From assembly GCA_043228905.1 (NCBI GenBank), contig JBHGNT010000018.1:4030001-4094000 (forward strand): 64,000 bases of DNA, in the 5' to 3' direction. The stretch is from Azolla caroliniana. Taxonomy: Eukaryota; Polypodiophyta. Position 1 is the stretch's first letter. Each line of letters opens with the position of its first letter. The position numbers and the translations under genes were made by a program. The notes beneath the pieces were generated by a model. The model was given only the letters and a program-made list of their open reading frames with translations, did no database searches and was not told where the DNA came from. This document shows positions 48,140 through 58,623 of this stretch, in pieces.

Positions 48140-48159
48140 GGGAGGGAACGATCTCCTGC

Positions 48160-48185
48160 TGTTCAAAAACCCTAATAAAGCTTTG
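48160..48185 (-). promoter_or_regulatory. Telo-box upstream of the zinc-finger gene ATG
   Basis: AAAACCCTAATAAAG on the plus strand at 48166-48180 contains AAACCCTAA and lies about 30 bases upstream of the start codon. It matches the plant telo-box. Confidence 0.45.
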
Positions 48186-48384
48186 CAAGCAGAATCATCT
48201 GTCTGTTTCTTTCTCCCTTGGATGAGAACAGAGCAGAGCAGAGTAGGGCAGGGACAGGATGGATGGATGGATGGATAGTGATCGAGAAAGAAGAAGGGCA
48301 GAAGAACAGGGGCAGCAGAAAATAGATAAAAGTAGCCACATAGTTTTCTTATATTTCCAGATATAGCTCTCATACCAATATTGA

Positions 48385-49549
48385 TTTCTGGAAGTCTACT
48401 TTAGGGTACCCATTGATCTTTGCTTTGCAGGTAACAATCGGCAACGGTTCGGTTTGAACCGGACCGCGAAACCGCAGCTTAACGGTTTGGTTCAGGTTTA
48501 GGGTTTTTTAAACAGTTCGGTTCAGTTTTAACAGCCAGAAACCGCGGTTTAAATGATTTAACGGTTTTTTATTTTATTTTATTTTATTAAAAAATTATAA
48601 AAAATTGTAAAAATTTGTTTTTTTTTTTTTTCATAAAAATATCCTCCATTTGTATTAACATCAAGTGGCCAAAGGTAATATACAAAAAAGTCCAGTATTA
48701 CAAAGAAAATTGCAACATAATTAACTAGAAAACTATTGAACACTCGTGTAGCTTTAACAGTCTCAACAACACTGGGCTCAAGATTTAAAAAATTGTTTTT
48801 AAACAATCTTTTCATTTTTAGACCTTATTCTCACATTTTAGGAACATCTTAAAAATTTTAAAAATTTTAAAAAATGAAATATCATGAATTTTAAAAATTT
48901 AAAAATTTAAAAATAAAATTTTGAGCTATGTTGAAAACCGAAACCGAACCACGAAACTGCGGTTTTTACGAATGGTTTAACGGTTTGAAATTTTTTAATG
49001 GTTCAGTTTAACAGTTTCGTGGTTTGGTTCAGGTTTCAAAAAATTTAAACGGTTCGGTTTGGACCCTCTCAAACCAAACCAAACCAAATTGTTGCCAATT
49101 GTTATTTGCAGGGGACTTGTCTCTTGGCAGCCAAGACTATGTACAAAAATGTGTGGCACTACCCACAACGGAAGTTGCGTATATTGCTGCAACAAAAGCT
49201 TGTAAGGAATTGCTATGGCTGAAGAAATCCTTACGTGAGTTGGGGCTTATGCAAGAAAGGTATAATCTAATATGTATTGTGACCGTCGGAGTGTTATACA
49301 CTTTAACTTATGCAAGAACTCTTCCTTTCATTCTACATCTGAACACATCGATGTAAGATACCATTGGATTTGAGATGCGCTTGAAGAAAAGAAAATGCAC
49401 ATTGAGAAAAAAATTCAGAATTTTTTTGTTTGAGTTTATACTAATGAGAATGGCTCCGACAGGTGTTTGTCACGAGAGAAGCTTGGGTTTGCAAACGAAA
49501 GGCAAACTTGGCTGTGCCCCCCACTTGTGATGGAGGGGGGGGGGGGGGG
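48385..49549 (+). pseudogene. Copia RNase H relic, split by a hAT-like element
   Basis: Before the insertion, STLGYPLIFA (48391-48420) resembles the STSGYVFTF part of copia RNase H. After it, 49105-49549 encodes CVALPTTEVAYIAATKACKEL, LRELGLMQERYNL and a degenerate KIHTDENGSD region. It ends in a purine tract with 15 consecutive G (49535-49549). Frameshifts are present. This copia is distant from copia-1 and copia-2. Confidence 0.75.
48432..49104. mobile_element. hAT-like non-autonomous DNA transposon (673 bp)
   Basis: Perfect 8-bp direct repeats TTTGCAGG flank it (48424-48431 and 49105-49112). The terminal inverted repeats are TAACAATCGGCAAC (48432-48445) and GTTGCCAATTGTTA (49091-49104), 14 bp with one mismatch. 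The interior is rich in AACGGTTCGGTTT/AAACCGAACC motifs and has no transposase. An 8-bp duplication is the hAT hallmark. It sits inside the copia RNase H relic. Confidence 0.82.
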
Positions 49550-49551
49550 AT

Positions 49552-49880
49552 TGTGGGGTTTTTCCACTCAAGTGGAACCCTAGGAATCGTCCAACGGTTC
49601 GGCTTAACTAGTTTGGCCTTATCCAAGCGTAACCGATTAAGCCTAAGCCGTTTTAGGGTTCTCAAACTTGAACCAAACCGATCCCTAAACCGATTTGGGA
49701 CAAAAAAGCTTCACATGTATGAAGAAACCCAAAAAACACCACTACCACTTCCTCCTCCTCTTCTCCTCCTTGTCAGGAATAGTACTAAAACAAAGAGAGA
49801 ATTAGTACTAGAGAAGGGAAGTACTATTAGTACTAAGAGGACGGGATTGCGTAAGACTCCCGAGAGGGAGGAAAGAGAAG
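49552..49880 (+). repeat. Probable 3' LTR start of the copia relic
   Basis: TGTGGGGTTTTTCCACTCAAGTGG follows the G-rich polypurine tract directly, as plant copia LTRs of the TGTTGGG...CCCACTTAAG type do. AACCGAT-type motifs follow. The right end is not recognisable because the next repeat abuts it. Confidence 0.45.
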
Positions 49881-49883
49881 AGA

Positions 49884-49889
<6 letters not shown>

Positions 49890-49939
<50 letters not shown>
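49890..49939. repeat. (AG)25 microsatellite
   Basis: An uninterrupted AG run of about 50 bases, at or near the end of a chromovirus LTR (minus strand) where it would be CT-rich leader. Confidence 0.95.
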
Positions 49940-49943
<4 letters not shown>

Positions 49944-50223
49944 GATAACATATGATATATTATAGGAAGAGTAAGTACAAGATGGCTATGAGGCTTAAGA
50001 TTGGCGTTGAACCAATTTGGTTCAACATAATGCCTAGTGCCTTCTTTTATAGTGTTCTCAGGAGTAATCTTGAAGCTTCTAGAATGTTCCAGAGAAATCT
50101 GGAATATACATTAATTTCCTATAATAAAACTTAAATGAAACTAATATCCTACGTATTACAATAGATAGTATATCGACCCATATAACATAAGGTCATGGGT
50201 TCGAGTCTTGCTATATCATGACA
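49940..50223 (-). repeat. Chromovirus 3' LTR, partial
   Basis: It starts in sense TGTCATGATATAGC at 50223, directly after a polypurine tract AAGGGGGAGATAG (50224-50237). A TATA-like ACTATAAAAGAAGG lies near 50042-50055. GGGTTCGAGTC near 50196-50210 on the plus strand is B-box-like. The far end is unclear, perhaps beyond the AG run. Confidence 0.6.
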
Positions 50224-50640
50224 CTATCTCCCCCTTAAGACGACGAGTGGAACAAGTCGACGCTGATTGCGGACCGGGTTTGTTCGGATATTTTCGGTGA
50301 AACTCAGCAAGAAGAGCTTGAGCATTGGCGACATGCTCGACGGGTTCCCAAGTACGTTCGCTCGAACTATAGCCGAGCCAATCGACCAAATAATAAAGTT
50401 TGTTGCGAACAAGTTTGGAATCGAGGATGGCAACAACTTCATACTCTGGGCCGGCTTCCAACTTAAGCGGGGGCGGCGGTGGTGTAACACTATCGGGAAT
50501 AGTGTTTGCTTTATAAGGTTCAAGAGGAGAGCTATGGAAAACCGGATGTATCTGAAGATGCGGAGGGAGATCAAGGCTGAATGTGACATCATTAACCTTA
50601 CAACACGTTCGCGTTCACAAGTGGAAGGATCACGCATAAA
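50216..50640 (-). pseudogene. Chromovirus (Ty3/gypsy) integrase end with chromodomain, fragment
   Basis: The ORF 50461-50216 encodes YEVVAILDSKLVRNKLYYLVDWLGY and ERTWEPVEHVANAQALLAEFH, a clear chromodomain of the chromovirus type. It is followed by a polypurine tract and LTR. Coding similarity upstream is frameshifted and lost by about 50640. This gypsy lineage differs from gypsy-1 and gypsy-2, which have no chromodomain. Confidence 0.85.
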
Positions 50641-51163
50641 TGGAAGGATAAGGGAAATTTTAGGGGTTTTTCAATGATTTTACAAAACACATTGATACTA
50701 GTATCATACACGTTCAAACATACTATGAAAAAGGTTAAAAATCCACTATTTTCGTGATTTAGAAGTAACTAAAAAAAGACGAATTTCAAAAAGATACATT
50801 CTCAATTTATATCACAAACTTTACAACCAATGTTATTTTATAAGAAACGATTTTTTAGAAATCATAAGAATTCAAAACACATGATTTTATATTACTCGAT
50901 TTGTTACAAGCGGAATGTAGTTACACTTAATAGCCAAATATACATTCATGATTACTCCTTTACGGAGAATCACTACTATAACTAATATACAATGATGATT
51001 CCTCCTCATCATCCTCGGATGTACCAATCAGTGCATTATCTTCGTCATAAACCAAATGGTTGGACTCTAGATTATATGTAGCAGATCTCATTTGCCTTTG
51101 ACTCGAGCCACCTTGTAGACTTGGTAATTTTTCTTTTATTATATCTATTGTTGACTTCCTTAA
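50641..51163. other. AT-rich spacer between chromovirus fragment and the DUF7869-like gene
   Basis: No gene seen. It would contain the 3' UTR of the minus-strand gene and, if that gene belongs to a mobile element, possibly its left end. I could not find a terminal repeat by eye. Confidence 0.5.
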
Positions 51164-52201
51164 TCATCCGGCTTTTGTAAGTGTGAAGTCGTACACGATG
51201 ATATCCACATCAGAGATATCAAGGGTCGAGGTGTTACAAATGTTTCGCTTCCTCTTCCTACCTCCCCTTCTTGTTGGGCATTCAATCATCTCCAATGTAT
51301 ACTTACCTGTAAAAGCATTTGCACTTCTAGTGTTGTACCAATGAACATTTATAGACTTGATCGTGTTTTCTATTTCATGCATTAGCACTTCTAGAATTTT
51401 ACCAACCCAAAATTGGTGGCCATGTGAGTTCTCATCAGCTAGCGTTGCAATCAACATCCCCGCGGTGAGCTCTTGCAAATTGCCTTGCCATCTAGCTTCG
51501 GCTACTTTGGTCATCCTTGGTCCCACATAAATGTCTCTTTGTTGTGGATGGACCAAGTTGTCATTAATCGCATTTACTAGTTGCTTCGGAGTTCTATTTA
51601 CGCGATCATGTTGCAGCGACCATGTGAATGGCGTTTCCAAATTCCAATTATCAATAGATACACAATTGTCTATAATTTCTTTCTGATCACTATAAAATAC
51701 ATCCCACCATGACGTGTCTTGTTGTGCGGCATATTTCTTGGCGGCCTCAATATGCTTTCTTTTTTCTTCTAAGGCTTGGAGCCATGACCGTTTTTGTTCT
51801 GATACCAAGTCGCTCTGCAACTGTCCTTTCTTCTCAATTGGCATTTGCTTAGCTCCATGGACAATTGTACTCGGCATACAAAGTAATAACTGGCAACCAC
51901 CTTCAGGTTCCCATGTTGTAGAAGATGAATATTGTTTAGCATACAAAAGTGTAGAACCACTTATTCCATTTTTCTTTATCATAAAAATGTGATTGAAACT
52001 TATATTGTTTAACTGAGCAAGCACTTTAACATTCCCACCACCCCCATCTAATATATATCTCTTAAAGTCATATACCTCCTTCAAGTGTAACACTTTTGGG
52101 CGTGGTGTATAAGCATCACAAATGACATCAAATAGTTTAGGTAAAGTGAAAGCATCATGCCGAGACAACTGTCTGGAGAATGTGCTAAACATCTTATCTA
52201 T

Positions 52202-52205
52202 ACGG
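52202..52205. repeat. Target-site duplication of gypsy-2, left copy (ACGG)
   Basis: ACGG occurs at 52202-52205 and again at 59285-59288, directly outside the two LTRs. Removing one copy restores the frame of the interrupted gene exactly, which supports a 4-bp rather than 5-bp duplication. Confidence 0.8.
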
Positions 52206-52909
52206 TGTCGTAGTGTATTCCACACACTACGTGAAAACCATAAAATAATATATCCGAATTTAGATACATATAAATAAATAAATAATATATCAAAAGAATT
52301 TATCACATGCATAGGGCAGGATTCAAACCATGCACCTCCACGTAGATAAACCCCAACTTTACCATTGTAATAACTTATCTTTAGTGTTATAAATATAGAT
52401 TTAATACATATAAGACCTTTATTTACACATACCTTTATTAAAAGGTAAAAATCATGTATTCTTTAGAGTGTGAATATTTTATTTACACGTGACATTAAAA
52501 GTGACTCATGCACATCTAGCGTGCACGAGCCCTATATTTAGGAAATGACAAAACATCACATGCACATTTAGTGTGCATGGGCACTTTAGGTGAAAAAGCA
52601 TGAAGCCATGCTTAGCCTCTTCCATCTTTATATAAGGAGGAGAAAAATATGTATATGGTTGTTGATTAATATACAAGGATTGATCAATCTAATATATTCG
52701 TGGGATTCACGAATTTTGCCATCTAATCGCTCTTATAATCTAAATATTGTTTTAATTACACTAGACTCGTGGGATTCACGAGATTGCTATCTTACTTCTC
52801 TTTCCACTATTCATAACTAGCCTTAAGTTGTATTCCTCTTCCTCCTAGTCAAAAACCTCGGCGGTTCCCACCCGACTCACGCAACGATCCGGAGCCGAAG
52901 GGCACGACA
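52206..52909 (+). repeat. gypsy-2 5' LTR
   Basis: Begins TGTCG and ends CGACA. TTTATATAAGG at 52627-52637 is a likely TATA box. Two hairpins with the same loop follow at 52697-52713 and 52766-52782. A tRNA-like segment on the minus strand lies at about 52308-52380. The identical 76-codon ORF in both LTRs is not a gene. Confidence 0.95.
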
Positions 52910-52913
52910 TAGT

Positions 52914-52930
52914 TGGTGAACCCGACGTGA
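52914..52930 (+). promoter_or_regulatory. gypsy-2 putative primer-binding site
   Basis: TGGTGAACCCGACGTGA begins four bases after the 5' LTR and has the required TGG start. I could not assign the primer tRNA. Confidence 0.55.
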
Positions 52931-52948
52931 AAACCGGGTGGCAAGGAG

Positions 52949-54991
52949 ATGGAAAATCAACCGGAGGCTAGCAACATGATGATGATGTTCGAGCGCATGC
53001 TACAAGAACAACGTGCGATGTCGGAGATAGCGGCATCAGTGGAGCGGCTCGTGCAACGAAACGGGCAATTCAACGGGAAAGACGTGTCGCGGTATCTTCG
53101 GGACTACAAGGCGGAGATGCTACGGTGCGGAATATCGGAAGGACTGCAAGTGACGTCCTTCAACCGGGTGGCGACCGACGGGCTTCAAGCAAGCATCCAT
53201 GGGCTACGACAGCAAAATCCGACATGGGAGGCGTTTGAAGTAGAGCTAAAGAGGACGTTCACCATCGAGGATTCCTCCAAGGCGACGCGAAGGGGATTCG
53301 AAGATTGGGTGGAGACGCCGGACAAGGGATTGAAGGTCGTTGATGTGTTTTCGGCATTCGAAAGCTGGTTCGGGAGGTTGTCCGCGAGAGATCAAGCTAT
53401 CCTCGTACCGGACAAGGTGATCATGTTCTTGCGAGCCGTGGACGTCCGGGACCGGAAAGATCTCGGAGTGCTCTTGGAGGACACGACCACGGAGAGTGGC
53501 CTCACCGAAACATGGGAAAGCGTGCGGGATATCGTCGCGCGATACACGAAGAGGGGGCAATGGCTTGCCGACGAGGAAAAGAGGGTTTCGGAACCGATTC
53601 CGAAACTGAGAACCGGATTGGAAGACCATCAACTGAGGGCTCGAGAGACTACAACCGAGAAGGGGATTGATGCATCTACGGTGGAGCCACTATTGAAGGA
53701 GATGGAGAATCTGAAGATCGCGATGGTGAAGAAATCGGATGACCGCCCCACAAGCTCCAAGTATACGGACCGACGGTGCATATGGTGCGATAGCGCCGAA
53801 CACGATCGGAGGGATTGCAACGAGCATAAGGAGGCGCTACGGCGGGATCTCATCTACTACGAGGGAAACCGGATTCATTCGATGGACTCTCGGAAGCCAC
53901 TCCGACCGAACTTCCGGAAAGGCGGCATGAAGAAGGTGCTCGAGGAGGAATTGGCGGCAAGAAGCAACTATGCGACAACCGCGGGAATATGTGTCGGGGA
54001 GTCATCGAGAGCAAAGACGTCTTTTTGGCCGGAAGTTCTAGAAAACACCGAGAAAACCGACTCCAACGAGATCCGAAGCACCGCGGAAGGCGTCCGGGAA
54101 GCTACGGGATGGGAGTGCCCTGTCGACAAGAATAGCATATACGCCCTGTGTCAATTGCATAAGGTGTATGTGGACGAGAAACGACGACGCACGGAGGATG
54201 CGGCCGGGCCATCGAAGATACCGGAAAGCTGGAACTCCGGAGGTAAGGGAAAAGAAAAGGCGACTCCGGCATTCAAGATCGCCTCGGACATAGAACAACA
54301 AACCGACTTGAAAAGAGTGTTCGAGGAAAGAATCTTGGATAGCCGGGTAGATTTCTCGCTTCGGGAGCTACTCGGAATAGCAAAGAAGGAGTTCCACAAT
54401 CTTCTCGTGGATCTCGTGAAGCGAAAAAGACAAAGTACGGAGGAAAATGCTCCAAGGGTGAATGCGAACACCGTTTTAATGAATGACACCGAAGTGGAGG
54501 ACGAAATTCCGAACTCCCACTATACAAGGCCACATTGGGCACGCGCGACTACGGAGACTCCGGTCCGAATTGGCAACATCAAAGAACCCGTGCTAGCATT
54601 GATTGATCACGGATCGGAGATCAACTTGATGTCCAAGGAGTTCTACCGGAAGGGGAAGTGGCCTATTAACACCAACCATGGATGGAAGATTCGGGCGGCC
54701 ACCAAAGCAACGTAAGATCTATTTGCGGCTTGTCCGGATGTGACGGTGAAGATCAGGGATGTCGAGATCGACCAAAATTTCTTCGTGCAAGATGAGGTTT
54801 CACATTCCGTCATCCTCGGCCAACCCTTTATCACAGCATCACGGATGGAGACGAAGGTGCTCGATAGCGGTGCGGCTTTTGCGCGAATTCGGAGCCAAAA
54901 CGGTGGGAAATCCGTCCAATTCCTAACGGTGCCGGCAAATCACGAAAGGAACAAGAGGGAACTCTTGTCCCAAGTGAGAATGGATTTTTAA
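52949..54991 (+). pseudogene. gypsy-2 gag-protease (one nonsense codon)
   Basis: The frame runs from ATG 52949 to TAA 54989-54991, with a single internal TAA at 54713-54715 (gypsy-1 has GAG there). The N-terminal gag starts MENQPEASNMMMMFERM and has a helical capsid-like region. A CCHC zinc knuckle CIWCDSAEHDRRDC lies near residues 277-290 (C-X2-C-X4-H-X4-C, without the usual glycine). A charged linker follows, then the protease with LIDHGSEINLMS near residue 553. The internal stop falls about 35 residues after the active site, inside the protease. The frame ends GAT TTT TAA, overlapping pol. The start is the first ATG after the primer-binding site. Confidence 0.85.
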
Positions 54992-57900
54992 AGCGGACTG
55001 TTGCGGAGTGGGGAAGTGATAGTCCGAGAAGCCCTGATACCCCACACAGGAAGAAAACTCTCGGAGCAAAACATGTACGAATCGGTCCGGATGGGGCATC
55101 CACGTACACGACCGTAACCGGAGGATTGAAGAAAGGATACCGACAAGTGGAGGATAAGTTGCGGTCGGCATCAATAATAAAAGAAGATGAAGAAATCGTG
55201 GGGATAGTCGAGGAAGTGTTCTATGGGAGCACGCTACAATGACTTGAAGAGCTTGCGGAAGATAAAAGCCAAGGGAACCGGGTAGTTCCGGTGGAATCGG
55301 TCGAGATGTACGAGATCATTGCGAAAATGGAGCCGGATACGCTCCGTAAAGAAGAAGCAATGGTAAGTACGAAATACAAGACCGTGGAGAAGAAGGTGAA
55401 ACCGGCTGCGGGACCACTACCCGCCGATAGCGAACAAAAGAGGAAAGAAGTCTCAGGAGATCCGACACTTCGGAAGACCGTGGATATCGGACATGCCTTC
55501 ACGGATGAGACCCGGAAGAAACTTCGGATCGGTGGAGGTGGGTTCCTATTACAAAAAGAAGAGGAACGGTTTCGTGAGATGTTGGAGCAACACGGCAAAG
55601 CGTTTGCATTTACATCAAGGGAGATAGGGTGCGTCGATCCGAGAATAGTGGAGCCGATGGTGATCTTCACAATTGACCATGTACCGTGGAACCTGAAGCC
55701 GATTCCGGTACCACGAGCGCATATTCCGAAAGTCATTGACTTGCTCAAGGAGAAGGTGGCGATGGGGATTCTAGAGCCATCAACTGCTCCGTACTCAAAT
55801 CGATGGTTTACGGTTCCGAAGAAGAATGGGTCACTCCGATTTATCCAAGACTTGCAACCGGTGAATAAGGTCACGATCCGGAACTCGGGAGTCGGCCCGA
55901 TAGTGGACGAATTTGCGGAAGCTTTTGCCGGTCGTGCGATATACTCCATCGGAGACCTATACTCGGGGTATGACCAATTCCAACTAGCCGTGGAGAGCCG
56001 AGACATCACAACCATGCGAACACCGATAGGATTAGTCCGAATGTGCACACTACCACAAGGAGCGACAAACTCGGTTGCTCATATGATGAACGCGATGAAC
56101 AAGGTGCTTCGAGACTGCATTCCGGAGATAACAATGCCGTTCCTCGATGACATTCCGATGAAAGGATGCGCGGTCGAAGAAAAAGATGAGACTATGGATG
56201 ATCGGGGATGCCGAAAGTTCGTGGTCGACCATATTCATGATTGCGAGAAAGTGTTGCGAAAGCTAGAAGATGTGCACCTAACACTTTCCGGGGAGAAATC
56301 GGCATTCGGGCAAGAAGAAATATTGGTGGTCGGACATCTATGTGGGCCCTACGGCCGAAGACCGTCACCAACAAAGATCGATGTGATTCAAGCTATGGAG
56401 GAAGTATGCAAGTCAACATTCGAAGTCCGAAGGTTTCTCGGTGCATGTGCATTCTATCACATATGGATTCCGCACTATGCACATATAGCGGACCCGCTCT
56501 ACCACTTGTTGCGGAAAGGTAAGAAATTCGAATGGAAACCGGAACACACCAAAGCCATGAAGAAATTGAAGAAGACACTTCGGAGGGCGGAAGCACTTAA
56601 GAAGCCGAGCTACGACCGACCGATCATAGTAACGGTTGATACAAGTCCAACCGGTATTGGGTGGGTCATCAATCAAGCCGACTCGGATGGTTCGCGGTAT
56701 CCGATCCGATTCGGAGCAAAGGTTCTCAACGAAAGGCAACATGGATATGCACAAGTCAAAAGAGAACTGTGGGGAGTCGTGTCGGCGATAAAATCGGATC
56801 GGGATTATTTGATCGGAGCCGAAGTGGTGATCGAGACGAATTGTCTTCCGATACTCGGGATGATGCGGTGTTGTACGATACCAGATGTAGCTATGCTAAG
56901 GTGGGTTGCATATATCAAGTCGCTTAATCCGGAGGTTCGACACATCTCGGGGAAGGAAAACACGGTAGCGGATATGTTATCAAGGGCTCGGTTCGGAGAC
57001 GACATAACCGAATCGGATAATGAAGAAGTTTCCGAAGACTACTTCACGTCGGAGCACATATGCCGAGTGAACGTAATCCGAGAATTTCGGGAAGAAGAAT
57101 ATGAGGGAGAAAGTTTGATGATCGGAAAGATGTTACAAGAGGCCGAGGACTCGACAAACGATAAAGGAAGAAGAGCCGAGATCCGAAGGAAGAAGAGGCA
57201 AGTCCAAAAGTTCTTCTTGGAAAACAGATTAATATGGAGGGCGCCGAAAAGACCGGATGGTATACCGCTTCGAGTAGTCGGGACAAAAGAGCAACAAGAC
57301 CGGATAATGTCCGAGTTTCACGAATCCGATTGGGCTGGACACCGAGGAACATGGGCAACATTTGTGAAGATCAAGCAAAAATATTGGTGGAAGAAAATGT
57401 ACAAAGATGTCGCGGAGTTCACGGAGAGCTGCGAGAAATGTCAAGTCTACTCCGGGGTTCGACATCGAGATGAGTTACATCCGACATTCTCACCGACAAT
57501 CAACTTCAAGTGGATGGTTGACATAGTGGCCATGCCGACCGGGATCGGACAAAAGAAATACTTGGTATTAGCTCGGGAAGATCTCACGAATCAAGTAGAA
57601 GGTCGAGCGCTTCAGAGGAAAACGTGTTCCACGGTATGCCAATTTCTTTTGGAGGAAGTATTTTGTAGGTACAGGTGCGTAGGACAAGTGATTGCGGACC
57701 GGGGGGAACTCGACTCGGACAAAGCTAGGGGATTCTTCGCCAAACACGGAGTTCGGTTATCGCTGACAACGGCATACAATCCGGAGGCCAACGGGAAAAT
57801 TGAACGAGGACATAGTCCAATCGTGAAAGCACTTGCAAAGGCATGCGATGGAAAGGTGAAGGACTGGCCGCAGATGCTTCCGTATGCACTATGGGCGGAT

Positions 57901-58623
57901 CGGACGACGCATAACTCCATAACCGGGTACATGCCGGCAGAACTCATGACCGGACAAGCACCGGTAATGCCGACGGAAACCGTGATCGCAACATGGACAG
58001 TGCTACCGTGGAAGGAAGAGATGAGCCGGGAAGAACTACTAGCGGTCCGGATACGACAACTAGAGGGGAGACCGGCAGACATAACGGAAGCAATACGCCG
58101 ACAACAAGAAGCACGATTAAGGAACAAAAGCCGGTTCGACACAAAGCACCGACTACGACCGAGGAGGATTGAAGAAGGAGACTGGGTGATCGTCTATGAC
58201 AGTAGTTTGGACCATCAACATACAACGATGCGGAAATTCGCGAAAAGGTGGTTCGGGCCATACGAGGTTCGGAAAGTCTTCGACAACGGAACGTACCGAC
58301 TGTCCGAGTTGGATGGAACAATACTACGAGTGTCTATAGCCGAGAAGCGGGTGAAGATTTTCAAGAAGTGGACCGACGACAAACCCTATGTGATCCAAGC
58401 CAAGGCCGACAACGAGGAGCAATCGGACGAGGATCACGGTGATGCGGGAAGCGAAGAAAGTGAATTACAACTCATAGTCGACATAAGGGGAGAATCGGAG
58501 GAAACTTTGGGTGAAGACGGAGATGGGGAATCGAGAACTTCGGCACATACCGGAGGATGTGCGGGTTCGGAGGGGGCGAGTGTCGTAGTGTATTCCACAC
58601 ACTACGTGAAAACCATAAAATAA
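54982..58623 (+). pseudogene. gypsy-2 pol: reverse transcriptase, RNase H, integrase (one nonsense codon)
   Basis: In -1 relative to gag-protease, open from the overlap GGA TTT TTA at 54982 except for a TGA at 55240-55242; the rest is one 1110-codon ORF from 55291. Reverse transcriptase has YSNRWFTVPKKNG and a catalytic FLDDIPMKG near 56139-56165. RNase H has TVDTSPTGIGWV and HISGKENTVADMLSRA. Integrase has HESDWAGHRGTWATF, a CEKC pair, and core residues in WMVDIVAMP, IADRGELDS and NPEANGKIERGH. There is no chromodomain; the C-terminus is acidic and runs 43 bases into the 3' LTR. The stop lies before the reverse-transcriptase core, so it would block a Gag-Pol fusion. Confidence 0.88.
58569..58580 (+). 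promoter_or_regulatory. gypsy-2 polypurine tract
   Basis: GGAGGGGGCGAG directly precedes the 3' LTR and overlaps the end of the pol frame. Gypsy-1 has the equivalent GGTGGGGGCG. Confidence 0.8.

Noticed and set aside
47912-48373. Overlapping ORFs opposite and around exon 1 of the zinc-finger gene
   Set aside because: Purine-rich intron and leader sequence; the spliced model explains the region better.
49463-49942. 159-codon ORF ending in RERERER
   Set aside because: It joins the end of a copia relic, its polypurine tract, LTR and an AG microsatellite.
52590-52820. Identical 76-codon ORFs at 52590-52820 and 58965-59195
   Set aside because: They are the same part of the two gypsy-2 LTRs; identity follows from LTR duplication, and there is no coding signal.
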